Shown here: positions 10,860 through 58,984 of the stretch, piece after piece
Numbering within the stretch: position 1 is the first letter of the stretch
How the letters are laid out: each line of letters begins with the position of its first letter
DNA from: Ovis canadensis
Taxonomy: Eukaryota; Chordata; Mammalia; Artiodactyla; Bovidae
Direction: 5' to 3'
Length of the DNA: 64,000 bases
Assembly: GCF_042477335.2 (NCBI RefSeq)
Contig: NC_091246.1
Span: 208,691,501-208,755,500, forward strand
Notes under the pieces: generated by a model
Told to the model about the DNA's origin: nothing
The model's input: the letters and a program-made list of their open reading frames with translations, nothing else
Database searches by the model: none
Program-made: the position numbers and the translations under genes

Positions 10860-12289
10860 CCATAACAAACAATACCTATCAGACACTTGTATTAACTGAG
10901 AACTGAATAGTGGTATTTTCTGTAAAGTGTTTACAATGGTGCTTGGCACATCCTACCACTGAACAAGTGTCATTTTTAATTCATCCTTGGACCATAAAAT
11001 ATTGTGTCCTGGACCAGAGTTGTATTTGTGTGGAAGGATACTGCCTCCACTACCTTATTAATATTCACTATTACAGTACCTTAAAGTGACTTTCTCCTTT
11101 GTACTTTCTCTGTATTTTCTAAGGTTTTCAAACAAACAAGTAATATTTTGATACTTAAAATTTTTAAATTTTTTTTCCAGGCCCTGCTGCGTGGCACGGA
11201 GGATCTTATTTTCCCAACCAGGGATTGAATCTGCATCTCTTGCAGTGGAAATGCAGAATCTTAACCAATGGACCACCAAGTAATATATTTTTAATGAAAG
11301 GAATACTGAAACTGTCAACTGGTAAAACGCATTCTTCCTAACTGATGGAGAACTAGAGTTGAGGGAAATAAAAAGGTCTGGTGAGTTGCCTTATATCACT
11401 CTTCTGGAACTGCTAATCTATACCAGCAATTTTGCACTAAGGCATAACAAGATATAAAAGGGAAGAGAAAGCTTTGGCTCATAAGTAAGGAATACCAGGC
11501 ATGAGGAAAAAAGGTACAAAAAAGATTTTTCTAGAAAGTGCATGTAAAAGGAAAGGAAAAGGCAGCCTGGGGGCTCAGGCCTTTGTTAAATCCATGTTCT
11601 AAGAGAAGGTTAAAGTATCTTTAGAAAGACAATGTAGCATCGATCAAGAAGTTTAATGCTAGAGAACGAACTGCTGTTAAGAGTATGAGAAAAGCACTTT
11701 CATACATTACTGAAGAGTGTAAATGGCACTGTAATAATGGTGGCTCCGGAAAAGAAAATTAGTTCTAATGTCTCAGTACTAGAAACAGTTGTGCTTCACC
11801 TGATAAACTGATTTAAGGATATCTCAAAATCACATTGTTAATCTCTCTCTCGTTGGCTGCTTTAAAGCTCAGAGATAAATATGTACCTCAACAGTAACAT
11901 AAATGTGTGGCACACGTTTTATGTATTAATTTCACTCCTGCCTACATGTTATTTCTTATTTTGGGTGCTATATGTAATTTTATATATTGCCTTAATTTTA
12001 TAAATTTCCTTAATAGGGTATCGTATAAATTAAAAACTTCAGACATATGTGAATAAAATTACATGCTTTGAAAAATGCAATGAAGGACCATTTTAAGCTA
12101 AGAAACCTAGGTATGATATAAATTAACTCAGGAAAATCCAGTCAAAAGCCAAATAAAGCTGTATTTTATACTGTACAAAAGAAAATTTACATCCTTAATG
12201 TAACTAGATACATCTAGGGAAAAATTACACATCTCTCAAGAAACACAATATTTAACATCTTAGATATGATTCTGCATTGCAGACTGATA
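10860..12289. other. Intergenic sequence below the HYCC2 3' end
   Basis: Contains a CHR-type SINE (11166-11281) and otherwise AT-rich sequence without credible genes. Part of 11890-12289 could still be 3' UTR if a more distal poly(A) site is used. Confidence 0.5.
11166..11281 (-). mobile_element. CHR-type (tRNA-derived) SINE
   Basis: Reverse complement of the cetartiodactyl CHR SINE: CCCAACCAGGGATTGAATCT in the middle and TTAACCAATGGACCACCA at the right, the antisense of GGTGGTCCAGTGGTTAA. Confidence 0.8.
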
Positions 12290-12305
12290 ATGAATTTTAT
12301 ACATC

Positions 12306-12311
12306 TTTATT
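12306..12311 (-). terminator. HYCC2: Candidate distal poly(A) signal of HYCC2
   Basis: AATAAA on the minus strand, the last canonical hexamer before repeats resume farther left. Cleavage would be expected roughly 10-30 bases lower, near 12280-12296. Other hexamers higher in the UTR could be used instead. Confidence 0.45.
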
Positions 12312-15300
12312 TATAACTTAAAATATTTTTTCATCTCTGGCAGATATTTACAAGGTCAACAGTGACTACATTTCACATTTCAACAATCAACAGCATTAAC
12401 CAGTTCAGTAAGACAGTTAAGATAATGGCTTACATGCACCAATAAATATGATCTTAAATGTGCGTTTCTTCTTCAGCTCTGAAAAAAATGTTTTCACTAG
12501 TCCTAGTTTGAAAGGACATCAGTCAATAGAGATCATATTTTCTTCCTGACTATCATATTTAAATTTTAACCAGCGTTATTCTCTGAATACTTGGCAAGTT
12601 TACACCAAGCTATAGGTTGATCCTGGTTAAGAAACAAAAACGTGTAAGAGCTGACCTATTTAACCTGTATCCTTTTATGAAGCAAACGTGAAAGTAGGAT
12701 ATTTCCTGTATACTTGTCCATTGTGACAGAGATCAGATACATGGTGTTACAGTAGTAAAAAACTCTTCAGAAATTGTAGGTCAGGAGAGTCAAATTATGA
12801 TGACAAAGTGGGAAAATTATCTTTGCATCATAAAAACTGTTTCACTTAACCAGTTAAACTGAATGTAAAGCCAGTATAAGTTTTAGAACAAGAATCAAAA
12901 AACCACCACTGTAAAGCAGTTAATGAACTTCTTACAAATATTTTAAAACAACACAAAGAACATTTAGCATATGTCTCAATTCAGTTTGGATGATAAAACT
13001 TAATAAACCCACAAAAACCGAAGTTCATAATTGTTAGCCAATCTTTTCTAAGATAGCAGATCAACACATTCATTACTTTTTAACTTCTATCTGATATTAA
13101 AAAAAAAAAATACATAGAGCCTGTTTGGGACATCAGGTAATATACAAATTCATATCCCCCAAATCATTATTTAACAGTTTAAGTAAATTCTTTAGTGCTT
13201 ACTGAACTGTTTTAAAAATAAGTGTTTTAACTTTTCTTAACCCAATCGTTGTTTTTCTGCGAAAAAAAAAAAAAAACCCAGAATAATCGAGTACATAAAT
13301 TATGTAAACAAACATAGTTTTAGCCAATATCATACTTACTAGAAATAACTGACATTGCTCACTTAAAAATACACATTTCTATAATTTACCCTCAATTTTT
13401 TTAGAAAGTCACAATATTATACAGTATACCAATTACAGAAATTCTTCTCTCTCCCCCTTTTATTTAATACTGATGAGCAAAATCCTTAATTTGAATTAAG
13501 GAGACATGAAAATTTGCCATAAAAAATAATATTTGGACTTAACCCTTAACTGGTACTTTTGCTGGAAGTATAAATGTTGACATTTTACCAACACGATAAG
13601 AAAACCTCAAAAGGAATCTTGTAGGTTCTGTATATCTGTTCCACATGGAAGAATATTTCCCCCAGGGCTAGAAATCAATCCTTCATGTTAAAGGGGCCTC
13701 ATTCCTTAAGAGTTAGGTACTTCAAATTTTATATTTGGTTGATTCATTTTCTTTGGTAACTTTTGTAGTTTATGAAGATGTGAAGAATTTCCTCTGATAT
13801 CATTAACACTACACTTTTGACACTCAAATTACAGCAAACCAGATTAATATGAATTCCGTAGTTGGGAATGGACTGTCCAATTAAGTTCATTTTCTTTGAA
13901 AACAGAAGACTTTCTTTACTAAACCTACCTTCAGATACACAATTCTGAAAAAAAAAAAAAAAGACTCATTTATACTTTAAGCTATGCCTAATTCTAATTT
14001 TGGGTGTAAAAATCTGTATTAACAGCATAATAGCAGACATCTGAATATGACTTAATTTGTAAACATTTTCAGAAAATCCAGAAACAAAACATAGAACTTA
14101 CGTATCTGTACTATGCTGCCAGTTATTTCACATCATTGCCAGCTATCTGCTAACTTCTATCCTAAACTGTTTGCTCTTCTATTTCTCATGTGACTAATGG
14201 CTAAGATTATAAACATACTGAAGAGACTGAAGTTAAATTTTGTGGTTATGTGGTCAGATTCAGAAGCAATGTACCTACATGGGCAGGGGAAGGTTGGATG
14301 ATTATATGACTCCTCTAATTCTAATGGCTTGGGACCACCACACAAATTTCTGGCACCACCAAAAATCCAATAGTTTAAGTGCACATTGGTTGACTCTACA
14401 AATAGTATTTCCTATATATGTTCAGTGCCAATATGATATACCCATTAGGTATACAATGTAGGATAATACTAAAATTTGTCTTACATTATCAACACGACCA
14501 CCCTGGCAATGGAAAGTTTTATCAATCTGGTGACTCATGGTTTTTTGTTGTTGTTTTTTTTTTAGCACTGTTAAGAATTTTATACTGCATTCCATTTTAT
14601 AATCTGGCAAATATTCTAACATTTAGAGTTTAAGCTATCAATTATTTCTAGCTGATTTTCAAACAGCTTGTTTCTAAAAAGCACTTTTTTAAAAATTATT
14701 TTTACAAATAATTGTCTCAACCGACTTAGTGGTTTGAAACATGACAATAATCATTCAACTTGAAAGATAAAAAGTCTCAGGTTCAGACTGTTTACATAGC
14801 CATAGTATAGAAAAAATTGATCTAAAATTGTAGATTTTCTGATCACTGTCATGACTTATTAAACATTTTAAAACTAAAAAACAAGTATGTAACTGAAATC
14901 CTGATTTTTAAAAAACAAAACCATAAAACTTACTTTGTAATTCCAAGATCAGAAATGGAGAGAACCTCCATGCTAGTGTCTGTATAAATAGTGTACTACC
15001 CACTGAAGATACGTACTAGTATTTTTATTTACAGATGAACATGCAGAGAATTAAATGAGACTGACTGACTGTCAACAATTAAAAGCACTCAAAAATGGAC
15101 CCATACTAACTCGTCTGAGTAGGAAAAATACCACAATTCATTAAAATATTCACAAAAATGGTGCAAACAAAACAACTTAAAAGGAGTTATTCTCAGTACT
15201 TCAGTAAAGCTACCAAGTGGAATTTGAGAATGTAGGTTGGAAATATTGAGCTTATATAGCTGGGACTACTGCATTTAAGACATTTTATACCATATATACA

Positions 15301-15834
15301 CTTTAAATGACATGGTTCACCATTCTGCTATGCAACCATAAGCTTCACTATAAATCTTTTTCAATCAAAGAAGGAAATAATTGCTTGTTATCTATCTGCT
15401 CTGAGCACAAGGTTCAATCTCCTTACATTAGAAATTATGGAATCAAATTTATCTTTACTTTGCAATACTACATTGTGCAATACAGTTAACCTGCCACCTA
15501 GGTGACTGTGAAAGCTGGCTGATTCAAAATTACTTAAGATAACTAGAAATACTGATTAAAGTCATTTTCACTGGGTTTATTTTTGCATTTAAATAAATTC
15601 CCAGAAACACAATAAACTATAAAATGGCAGCATACAATTGTTAAGTGGCAGAAAACAGTAAGGCATAAATTAGAGTAAGAAAAATGTATTATCCTTCTCC
15701 ATCTATGTTTATTACTCTACATTTTTCTCTGGATTTAATACTTTTCTTAATGTGCTATATTCACCACTACTAGACCCAAACTGTAAAGAAACTGCAGAAT
15801 TGGAGAGTGTTCCATACCACACTCACCATATGAT

Positions 15835-15975
15835 GAGTGAAAGGAGGCAGTGGGGTGTTAATACGCATTTGACGGAAGACAGGAGTTTGACTCTGGCTCT
15901 GCTTCTAAGTTATGTGACTTTGAGCACATTACAACCTTTTTGAGCCTCAGTTTCCTAAGAATGGATATGAAGTAG
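15835..15975 (+). repeat. MIR fossil inside the HYCC2 3' UTR
   Basis: GAGTTTGACTCTGGCTCTGC, then TTATGTGACTTTGAGCACAT and GAGCCTCAGTTTCCT, the MIR core. It is antisense to the transcript. Confidence 0.65.
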
Positions 15976-17175
15976 TGGGTGCTGGGAGACTCCTAGATTA
16001 CCTCTATGGTCTCTTTAGCACAAAAAATATTGACTTTATAATAAATAGGCACAGGAGAATCATTGGGAAGATAAGACTAGTGGTAATGATCAGGATTTCA
16101 AATTACAATCATCATGCTCCCATGCAGCTTCTCAAAATATTTTCGTATTTAAAAATCTTACTTCTAAGCTAGCTTTCACTTTACACTTCATTTGTTCTAA
16201 AATATATGTGTTCTAGTAACATGATTTCAAATTAACATCATAGAGAAGAATTCCCAAAACTTGCAGATAATTTCCTTGTATTTCTTAATTGAACCTGGCA
16301 TAGATAACATCAATCAAATTGTTTTATTATAGAAAACAAGTATTTTTGCCCTAACTAGCTTGTACATAAATGAAAGAACTTTTTAAAATGGAAGTTAGGA
16401 AGTATAAAAACAAAAAGTTTTTAAAGGATAAAGCATGAATATTGCTGGCATATATTTGTAACAGCTGTATATCTGAAAACTATTTTACATTAAATGCAAT
16501 GATGCAAATGAATATTAAAAAATCTCTGAAAATGTGACTATGGTTTATGACTGACTCACTCCATTTTAACTGTATCTTGCACAGGAAATCTGTTCTAAGA
16601 CACCAAATGCAAAATTCGAACTAAATGAAATGTTTCTTCTTTGGGGCCAAATTATACCACTTAAAAGAATGGAACACAAATGTTAGAGGGTCATGAAACA
16701 TTAATGGGTATGTGTATGTACAAAATATATATGAACACACATAGAGATATATGAAATCCTCTAAGTTGAAAGTTTTTTAAAACCAACTTTTCAAGTGTAA
16801 TATAATATTTCTAACAAATCAGAGGGAGAGTTTATTATGTCTTTTACAGTTTTTGCTGTAATTTGGTATTATTTGGGGTTTTTTTGTGCTATAACTAAAA
16901 GCATGCTAGATTTAGGTGCCAATAAATGCACAACTTGCTAAATTAAAAACAACCCTTCAGCCTCTTAAATCAACCAGGCAGTTTTACCATAAAGTGACTG
17001 ATCTCCAGCCAAGATCTCACCTCCTGTTAAGTATAATGCTCTTTTCTTTTCATACCCAAAACTCTGCTTTCCTTATTATGTTATATATCTTTACACCTCA
17101 TTTATTTGGCTTTTAATTCATTTATCTGACATCCCTTAGTTAAATTAAAAGAAAAGATATCTAAAATATGTCTTT

Positions 17176-17240
17176 GTGATATATACATATACACACTATA
17201 TATATACACACACATACACACACATATATATACACAAATC
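17176..17240. repeat. (TA/CA)n microsatellite in the 3' UTR
   Basis: Alternating pyrimidine-purine run mixing TATATA and CACACA units. Likely length-polymorphic. Confidence 0.8.
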
Positions 17241-18831
17241 AATAAATCTCTATCAACTTTTAGCTTTTCTTCAGACTTTGGCAATGTTATAGGTAATAGT
17301 TCAGGTTCTAGTTTTCCATTTTCATATGAGCTGAAAAATATTACACACCACCAAATTCAAACAAGCATCTCACTGTTTTCATAAAGATTCTAACAGAAAG
17401 TACCTTACAAAACCCCCCAAAATAAAAAACTCTTACAATAAAAAGGAAGGGGCTGGATTTTAAGGTGTGAAAAAATGAGAAGCATTTTTCTGGTTATTTT
17501 ATCAAAATCTATTGGAATTTTAATCAGTAGAGGTAATATTTCAAACTGTTAATTAGGAGAATACTTGCTTCTGTAAATTCAGTATATTTTTCTTTTACAA
17601 TAATAAAATAAGAATGTCTAAATGTACAAAGCATTCATTGCTCTGAATATTGTGTGGAAGAATGTATAGCAGTTCAAGTCACAATACACTGATTTTCAAA
17701 AACCAATATATTTTCTTCTATTTCAGTCAAGCATTAGAGCCTGGGGCCCAGATGAGTTCATAATGAAATCTTATCCAACCAAATCAGAACTAAAAAAAAA
17801 ATAATTTCTAAAAAAACCAATAATGCATTTTCATAGCCTCTTAGCACAGTTACCAAATGCTACTTACATACATTCAACATCCAGCTTACTGGCATGATTT
17901 CAAAGATTTATAAAAATGAGAACTTTTGCAGATATATGATTAGAAGGTACACAAATTGCATTACATTAAACACAAAGGCAGTGTGGTCCTTGTAGGAGAA
18001 ATCAAGTCAGTACCCCCTGGTAGAAATGCTCTATAAAAATGTGTCACATTGAAGCATCAGTGTTTTCAGCCAATTATCTGTCCCTGATGTATTTCCTTGG
18101 AGTATATGACCTATCAGGACTTCAGGTTTCTTAATCCAAAATATCTGACTGAATTTAGGTACATCTAGAAAGCAGCTGAAAGGGTTTCTCCAATAGTCTG
18201 ACATCATAGAAAGTGGGTTGAGAAATCCCTCTCTTTACCTGAAGACGTACTTATTCTACTTCAGTCATCATCAGCTCACAAAGGAAAAAAAAAAATTAAA
18301 ACTTCCCCTCACACAAACAATCCCACACAAGCTAAACAGAAACTGCCCCCTCCCCCCATAAAACCCCAGCACCAAAGTGTCAATCATTCCTGGGAAATAG
18401 AACAAGCCCCTTGGATTCTCTGATTTATTAGCTGTTCAAACTCAAAGGACAGAAATGACCTTATGTCCCTGTGGGGAGGAGGGAAGACATATTAATAATG
18501 ACTTTAGAGCCATTGAGAAAGTGCATTATCTATTACACAATCAACTTAGAGCCCTGTCCTCCAACAGAGGTGGCCACAACTTGATTCAAATGCCTCAGTA
18601 ATTGAACATTGTATCCTCGAGATAAAGGAGATGGGGGAAAAAAAGAGCCACCCTCATTTTAATGAAAAAGTGCAGCAGTCTACCACCTTTCCCCATGCTT
18701 CTCAAGAAAATGATTGCACAGACTCAGAGAAGTCCAAAGTCATAGCAGAATCTCTGAGGCACTCCTGGTTAAGAGAGAAAAAATATGATCCAGTTATCTT
18801 CATAGTTCTACAGATTATGAGAACAAACCCG

Positions 18832-18855
18832 TTTTTTTTTTTTAAAAAAAAAAAA
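18832..18855. repeat. Perfect T12-A12 palindrome in the 3' UTR
   Basis: Twelve T followed directly by twelve A. In the minus-strand mRNA it reads U12A12 and could fold back or serve as an internal oligo(dT) priming site. Confidence 0.8.
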
Positions 18856-19233
18856 CAAAAGCCAAAGTATCATTCATAGGGATCATATACACCATTTCCT
18901 CTAACATAACCTCAGTCTCACAGTGTTGAAATGGGACCGATCAGCCTACGATGGATTGCACATCACCCAAGGAGAAATGAAGGTGTGGAAAATGCAAACA
19001 TTTTCTACTGCTTCACAAACACGCTTACAAGGAACAGGTGAAGAGAAGATAGAGGAAGAGAGAAAAGAAAACCTTATTGCTGTTTCCATACAAAATACAG
19101 TATGAAGATACCTAAACTAAATCAGATCTGTTTATGATGACCAATGTTTTCACAATGTGGGATGAAGTGTCTTCTTGCACAATGAAATGTTCAGTCTAGA
19201 AGATAAGCAGAAAGATGAGAGAGGATATCAAGA

Positions 19234-53737
<34,504 letters not shown>

Positions 53738-53923
53738 CTTCTTCTACCTTCTATTCCTCTTTTCTGGAAGAAAAAAAGAAAGAAAGAAAAAAAAGCACTG
53801 AATTTGAGGACAGTGTTACTTACAGAAACTATCAAAGTAAATGATGTGTGCCTTTCATTTAAGGAGAAACTCATCTAGTGCATATTTTAGGTAAGAAGGC
53901 TTACTTTTAGACTGCCTTCCTGG

Positions 53924-54137
53924 AAGTAGCTTCAGTCATGTCTGACTCTTTGAGACCCATGGACTGAAGCCTGCCAGACTCCTCTGTCCATGGAATTCTC
54001 CAGGCAAGAATACTCGAGTGGGTTGCCTTGCCCCACTCGCTGCAGGGGACCCACTTGACCCAGGGATCGAACCTGTGTCTCCTGCAATTCCTGCATCGCA
54101 GGCAGATTCTTTACTGCTGAGCCACTGGGCAAGCCCC
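53924..54137 (-). mobile_element. Bov-tA SINE
   Basis: Antisense consensus, from CTTCAGTCATGTCTGACTC to GAGCCACTGGGCAAGCCCC, with a small duplication around CTGCAATTCCTGCATCGCAG. Confidence 0.93.
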
Positions 54138-54337
54138 AGTTTCAGACTAGTGTTCAATTAAAACAAAACTGTTTATAAAGAAGTTCTATCTTTAATGATA
54201 CGTTTGAAACCTAATTTCCTAACGCTTTTATATTTTCCCCAACAACTATATTCCAAAGTAAAAAGTAACAAAAGCTAGTTTACAAAGTAAAATCAAACTG
54301 CACATTACCCAAGACAAAGGTACAGTCCATGCCTAGT

Positions 54338-54546
54338 GTGTGTGCTTAGTCGCTCAGTCATGTCAGACTCTTGCGACCCCACAGACTGTAACCTGCCAGG
54401 CTCCTGTGTCCACAGGATTTTCCAGGCAAGAATACTGGAGTGGGTTGCCATTTCCTTCTCCAGGGGATGTTTCAACCCAGGAATCGAACCCAGGTCTCCT
54501 GCATTACAAGCAAATTCTTTACTGACTGAGCTACAAGGGAAGCCCT
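54338..54546 (-). mobile_element. Bov-tA SINE
   Basis: Antisense: TGTGTGCTTAGTCGCTCAGT to GAGCTACAAGGGAAGCCC. Well preserved. Confidence 0.94.
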
Positions 54547-55519
54547 GCTTTTACTAAATATACAACTGGAATAAGTTATACATAATAGGATACACAATGG
54601 GACAGATTTTTACAAAAGTAAAAAAGTTAGAAATCAAGGGTCATATATGTACAGCAAAATGATGATAAACATATACATATATACACACTATACAAAATAA
54701 GGCCATTGAAGAAGGCAGATTTATATTTTCTAAAATGGAAAAATGTCCAGGTAGAAAAAGCAAGTTGTATAATAGTATATAAGTTATAATTCTATCAAAA
54801 ATTATATAAATGTAAAAAGCTGGGAGGAAAAATATATAAATTATTTAGTGTTTACCTCTAAGGGAAGGATTAACTGAGGATATTCTAACTGTGTAACTCT
54901 GAGTTACAAAAAAGTAAAAATACATATGTATTATTTTTTAAGTGAGGCAGACAACAAAAGGTTTTGGGTTTTTAATTTATGACTCAAAAGGGTAATCGAA
55001 AGAAAAAAGAAATTCCTTGAGCAGGGAGGGAAATGTCTCCAAAGCAACTGAAATGAAAAAGACAATATTTCTTGAATGTGTCACATTTCATAATAAATTT
55101 CTATCTAAAAAAAAAGAAACTAGATTTTCTAATCCCCCCAACATTCCCTAAATATCCATATATAATGCACAAGGAGTACAAAAAGGAGTAGGAAATGCTC
55201 CTTATTTTCAAGTAGCAAATGCTTTTAAGATAGGCTGATGGATTTATTCAAATAAACTGCAAGAGGAAAATGAGTGGACTAAAAGGGATGTTAAAAACAA
55301 TCAATAACCAAAATATAAATCTTATTTGGATTCTGATTCAAACATTAAAAAAGAGCTTAACATAACTGGAAAAGGTTAAACATGACTTACTGTACGACTT
55401 ATTACTTAATACTGGATGATATTAAATCAAGGAATGATCAATTATTTTATATTTAATAATGGTATCTTTAATAATGGTATCTTAGGAAATTTCCCATACC
55501 CTTATGGTATCACCAAGTT

Positions 55520-55632
55520 AATGAACACTGAGCAGACGACGGGAGACAGTGAAGGACAGGGAAGCCTGGCGTGCTACAGTCCCTGGGGTCACAAAGAGTC
55601 GGACATGACTCAGAGACTGAACAACAACAAAA
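55520..55632 (+). mobile_element. BovB 3' terminus, heavily truncated
   Basis: GACAGTGAAGGACAGGGAAG, CTGGCGTGCTACAGTCCCTG and the tail CAGAGACTGAACAACAACAA. Only ~110 bp of the element. Confidence 0.85.
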
Positions 55633-55726
55633 AGTCCCACATATATTTGTAACTATTTATGAGCTATTATTCCCAATTTTATACCAGAACTATATTTTAA
55701 TTACTGTGGCTGTATAACGCACTTTA

Positions 55727-55775
55727 TACAGTCTATGGGGTCACAAAGAGTTGGACATGACTGAATGACTAACAC
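55727..55775 (+). mobile_element. Bov-tA 3' terminus, heavily truncated
   Basis: CAGTCTATGGGGTCACAAAG to CTGAATGACTAACACTTTAT, about 50 bp, flanked by CACTTTATA on both sides. Confidence 0.75.
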
Positions 55776-56084
55776 TTTATAATAATACAAGTCCCATATT
55801 AATTCTTTCCTAAAAATGTATTTCATTATTATTGCCTGCTTTATTCTTCCAGTTAAATATTAGACTTCTACTGATAAGTTTCTTTTCTATACTCCATCCT
55901 CATAGGAATTAAATTTACAATTTCAAATGGCACCCTCACATCACTGAGTCATCCAATACAGAAGCATAGCACTGCTCTTCATTAAAAATCTTCCTTTTCA
56001 TGCCTGTATAAATTGTGTTTTCTTCATACAGATCAACACATTCAAATTAAGTTGATTCTTAAGTAAAATCTTCTCTGTTGGTTG

Positions 56085-56260
56085 GTTCCAGATCCACTGT
56101 GGATACCAAAATCCAAGGCTACTCAATTCCCACAGCTGGCCCTCCCTATCAGCAGATTCAACCAACCATGTACTGTGTAGCACTGCATCTATTTACTGAA
56201 AAAATCTGAGTACAAGTGGATTTGCTGAGTTCAAACCAGTGTTGTTCAAGGGTCAACAGT
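56085..56260. mobile_element. Tigger-like non-autonomous DNA transposon
   Basis: GGTTCCAGATCCACTGTGGA, CCACAGCTGGCCCTCCCTAT and the terminal GTTGTTCAAGGGTCAACAG, resembling pogo/Tigger-derived repeats. Family assignment is tentative. Confidence 0.6.
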
Positions 56261-57232
56261 TTATAGTTTCTTGCTGCAACTGTGATTCTTTTTCATCATT
56301 TCAAACTAGCTACTGCTACATACACACAAATGCTTAAAAAAATTAAAATGAACAAGTTTCTAGATAAATATTTAAAATACTGAAAATTACTTAAATTATG
56401 ATTTATTTCTATGTTTTAGGAAATATCTATACTTTGACTACAATGACTATAGAAAAAGACAACAAAAAGCAACTACAATTAATCAAAAAATTTTCAAATT
56501 TTTTACAAAAAACATCAACAGCTTTTAAAATTAAAAAGAAAATCAAATATTATTTTTTGAAAGAAACACAAAACTTTAATCTGATATATACTGCACTGGA
56601 AGCCCTAACTGATACAGGGCCCAGAATACACAGTTTGAAAAAGTTCCCCAAGTAATCCTAACGACCACCTTCAGTTTAAAACAAAGTATTACATCCAAGT
56701 TAAATTTATCATGTTAAATTTCTATATGATATCTCCCATAAAAACAAATTTGCCCTGTCAAATCACTTTGGTTTCTATCAATACTGTTTTTTTTTTTAAT
56801 GTGACTGCAAGTTAATTAACTTTAGACAGAAGAATACAGTGGTGTTAATAATAATTATAACCAAAACACCATACTTCCCTGATTTTATGATACTAATTTT
56901 AAGACAATAGTTTATTAACAAATTTAAGTAGAAAATAAGAAATAACCCTTTATCAAAATGAAACAAAAGGCTTAACTAAAGGATAAGAGCACAAGCTTAT
57001 CCACATAATCCCACAAGGCTTTTAAAAATTATCCCTTACATTTCTGGACACCTTTAGTCTCTTTACACTTGCCACCCTCTCCTAGTTCTTGGTATATGGC
57101 TGTTCAGTGTTAACCTCTTCATAGAAGTCCCTGTGTCTACTCTATTTATATTGGCTGCCTCTACATGCTCTTCCCTTCAACCCTTAACACTCTGTCCTTT
57201 CCTTCATATCATTTTAGCAAAATCTGTAAATA

Positions 57233-57365
57233 ATCTTTTTTTTTTAATGAGGCATAGTTGACATACAATGTTCCAATTATTTACTTATTATTGGCTTTCC
57301 CACTAGAATTTGTACTTCACAAGGACAGGAAGTGTGCACACAGCAGGCACTCAAACATCTGATTT
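57233..57365. repeat. L1M scrap followed by L2 scrap
   Basis: 57233-57275 (AATGAGGCATAGTTGACATA) looks like an antisense L1M UTR. 57293-57365 (CCCACTAGAATTTGTACTTC, then CACAGCAGGCACTCAAACAT) looks like an L2 3' end. Confidence 0.45.
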
Positions 57366-58479
57366 AATTATCTGTGCTCATGATCTCAATTTATGTAGCA
57401 GCTTTGCAATGACACTTATTTTTGGTCATAACAAATCCTGAAATATCTTCTGTATTTTCTGTTTAAGCTTAATAATTTTATTTTTTTCCAAATTAAATAT
57501 AGATGGAAGCTAAGAGCCTCTTTCAAAATCATCCAGAAACTTCTGACAGCCAGATATTCTCCTAGATGTATGAGTCATTCATACTAACCTTGCTCAGGTG
57601 TGAAATTAGAGACAGAGATCTGGCAATATTGCCATCTTTGAATTAACTGCCATGTGTCAGGCAATCTTCTGCTGAGAAAATTATTACTGCAAAACTGTAT
57701 TATACTGTGATATTCTGTAGACATTTTAAGTTAAAATTAGGGGCAAAAATTCAGTTAACAATTCAACCCTATGTGGTTTTACTTAAATCAACTGAAATGA
57801 TAACTGAATAAATGAGTACACAAAGCTAAATTCCCAAAACATCAAATATGAATGATTACTTATATTTCAAAATTTACTTGCCTGGCTGCTGAAAAGCATA
57901 TTTAGACAATATAAATCTTGATTTCAAAAATGTGAAAAAAAGTGTCTTGACAGTGAGAAAAAAGAAAGTTTTCAGCAAGCCTTTTAAGTATAAATACTGT
58001 ATTAGCTACTTTCTGAACTTTACCTGATTTAATGACAGGAAATAGAATGTAGTGGTTTAGACTCAATTTTTTGTCTCAGTTGACAGTTTCACCCCTACAT
58101 TTTACAAGTTTATTAATTCACTAAATTCAAGTTTATTACACAAACCCATTAAGTTATTATATAAGCCCATTACATGTTAACAAATAACATTTTTAAAAGA
58201 AACTTTATTTTTCCAAAACAAAAACTACAGTGACAAGAATAGTGCTGTTTTACAATTTCTGCAAATCTTATACTTGCCTCTGCACCCAATCTATTGCTAG
58301 AAATCTTCAAGGTATATTCACCAGAGAATGACAGTGAACAAGAAGTCAAATACTATCTTAGTATTAATATGAAAAATAGTTTTAACTCCACAGATCCACT
58401 TAAAGGATTCCCAGGACACATACTGAGCACAGACTCCGGAGCCAGATTAAGCTTTAGGTCACTAACTCTAGCTATGTTT

Positions 58480-58662
58480 ATTTTTTTTTAAATTGAGTTA
58501 TAATTAACATACAATATTATACTAGTTTCAGGTTTATGTCAGCAATTAGATATTTTTATATATTATGAAAAGATCACTGCAATAAGACCAGTTGCCAACC
58601 CTCATCACAGAAATCTGTTACGATATTATTGACTATGTTCCCTATGTGTCCATTACATACCT
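58480..58662 (-). mobile_element. Old L1M UTR fragment
   Basis: AATTGAGTTATAATTAACAT, TTATACTAGTTTCAGGTTTA and GAAAAGATCACTGCAATAAG, the antisense of an L1M UTR, cut at its right by a Bov-tA. Confidence 0.65.
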
Positions 58663-58879
58663 AAAAAGTAAAAGTAAAATTGCTCAGTCATGTCCGACTC
58701 TTTGCGGGTCCCATGGACTGTAGCCTACCAGGCTCCTCCATCCATGGGATTTTCCAGGCAAGAGTGCTGGAGTGGACTGCCATTTCCTTCTCCAGGGGAT
58801 ATTCCCGACCCAGGAATTGAACCCAGGTCTCCCGCACTGTGGGCAGACACTTTACCATCTGAGCCACCAGGGAAGCCCT
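58663..58879 (-). mobile_element. Bov-tA SINE
   Basis: Antisense, complete: AAAGTAAAAGTAAAATTGCT (the tail side), then GCTCAGTCATGTCCGACTC to GAGCCACCAGGGAAGCCC. Confidence 0.95.
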
Positions 58880-58984
58880 TACAAACCTATGACCTATTTA
58901 TCTTTGAACTGGAAGTTTAGACATCATTCTAACTACGTTTAAACCATCACACGCCCTTATCAGCTATACTTAAACCTGTGTTTC

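Larger units (their letters stand above)
12290..19233 (-). other. HYCC2: HYCC2 3' UTR (about 6.9 kb, left end inferred)
   Basis: From the stop codon down to about 12290 the sequence is AT-rich, lacks coding frames, and holds no recognisable BovB, L1, Bov-tA or CHR copy, only one MIR fossil and simple repeats. The rest of the window carries such repeats every 1-3 kb. That fits a long constrained 3' UTR. Minus-strand AATAAA signals lie near 18424, 17103, 15578, 13460 and 12306, so several poly(A) isoforms are possible. The distal end is inferred without transcript data. Confidence 0.6.
53764..58984 (-). other. HYCC2: HYCC2 5' intron, left part
   Basis: Intron upstream of the first coding exon. 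Holds Bov-tA copies, a BovB tail, a Tigger-like element and L1M/L2 scraps listed separately. 56300-57230 and 57370-58480 are AT-rich with nothing recognised. The frame at 56398-56655 has no family resemblance. Confidence 0.8.
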
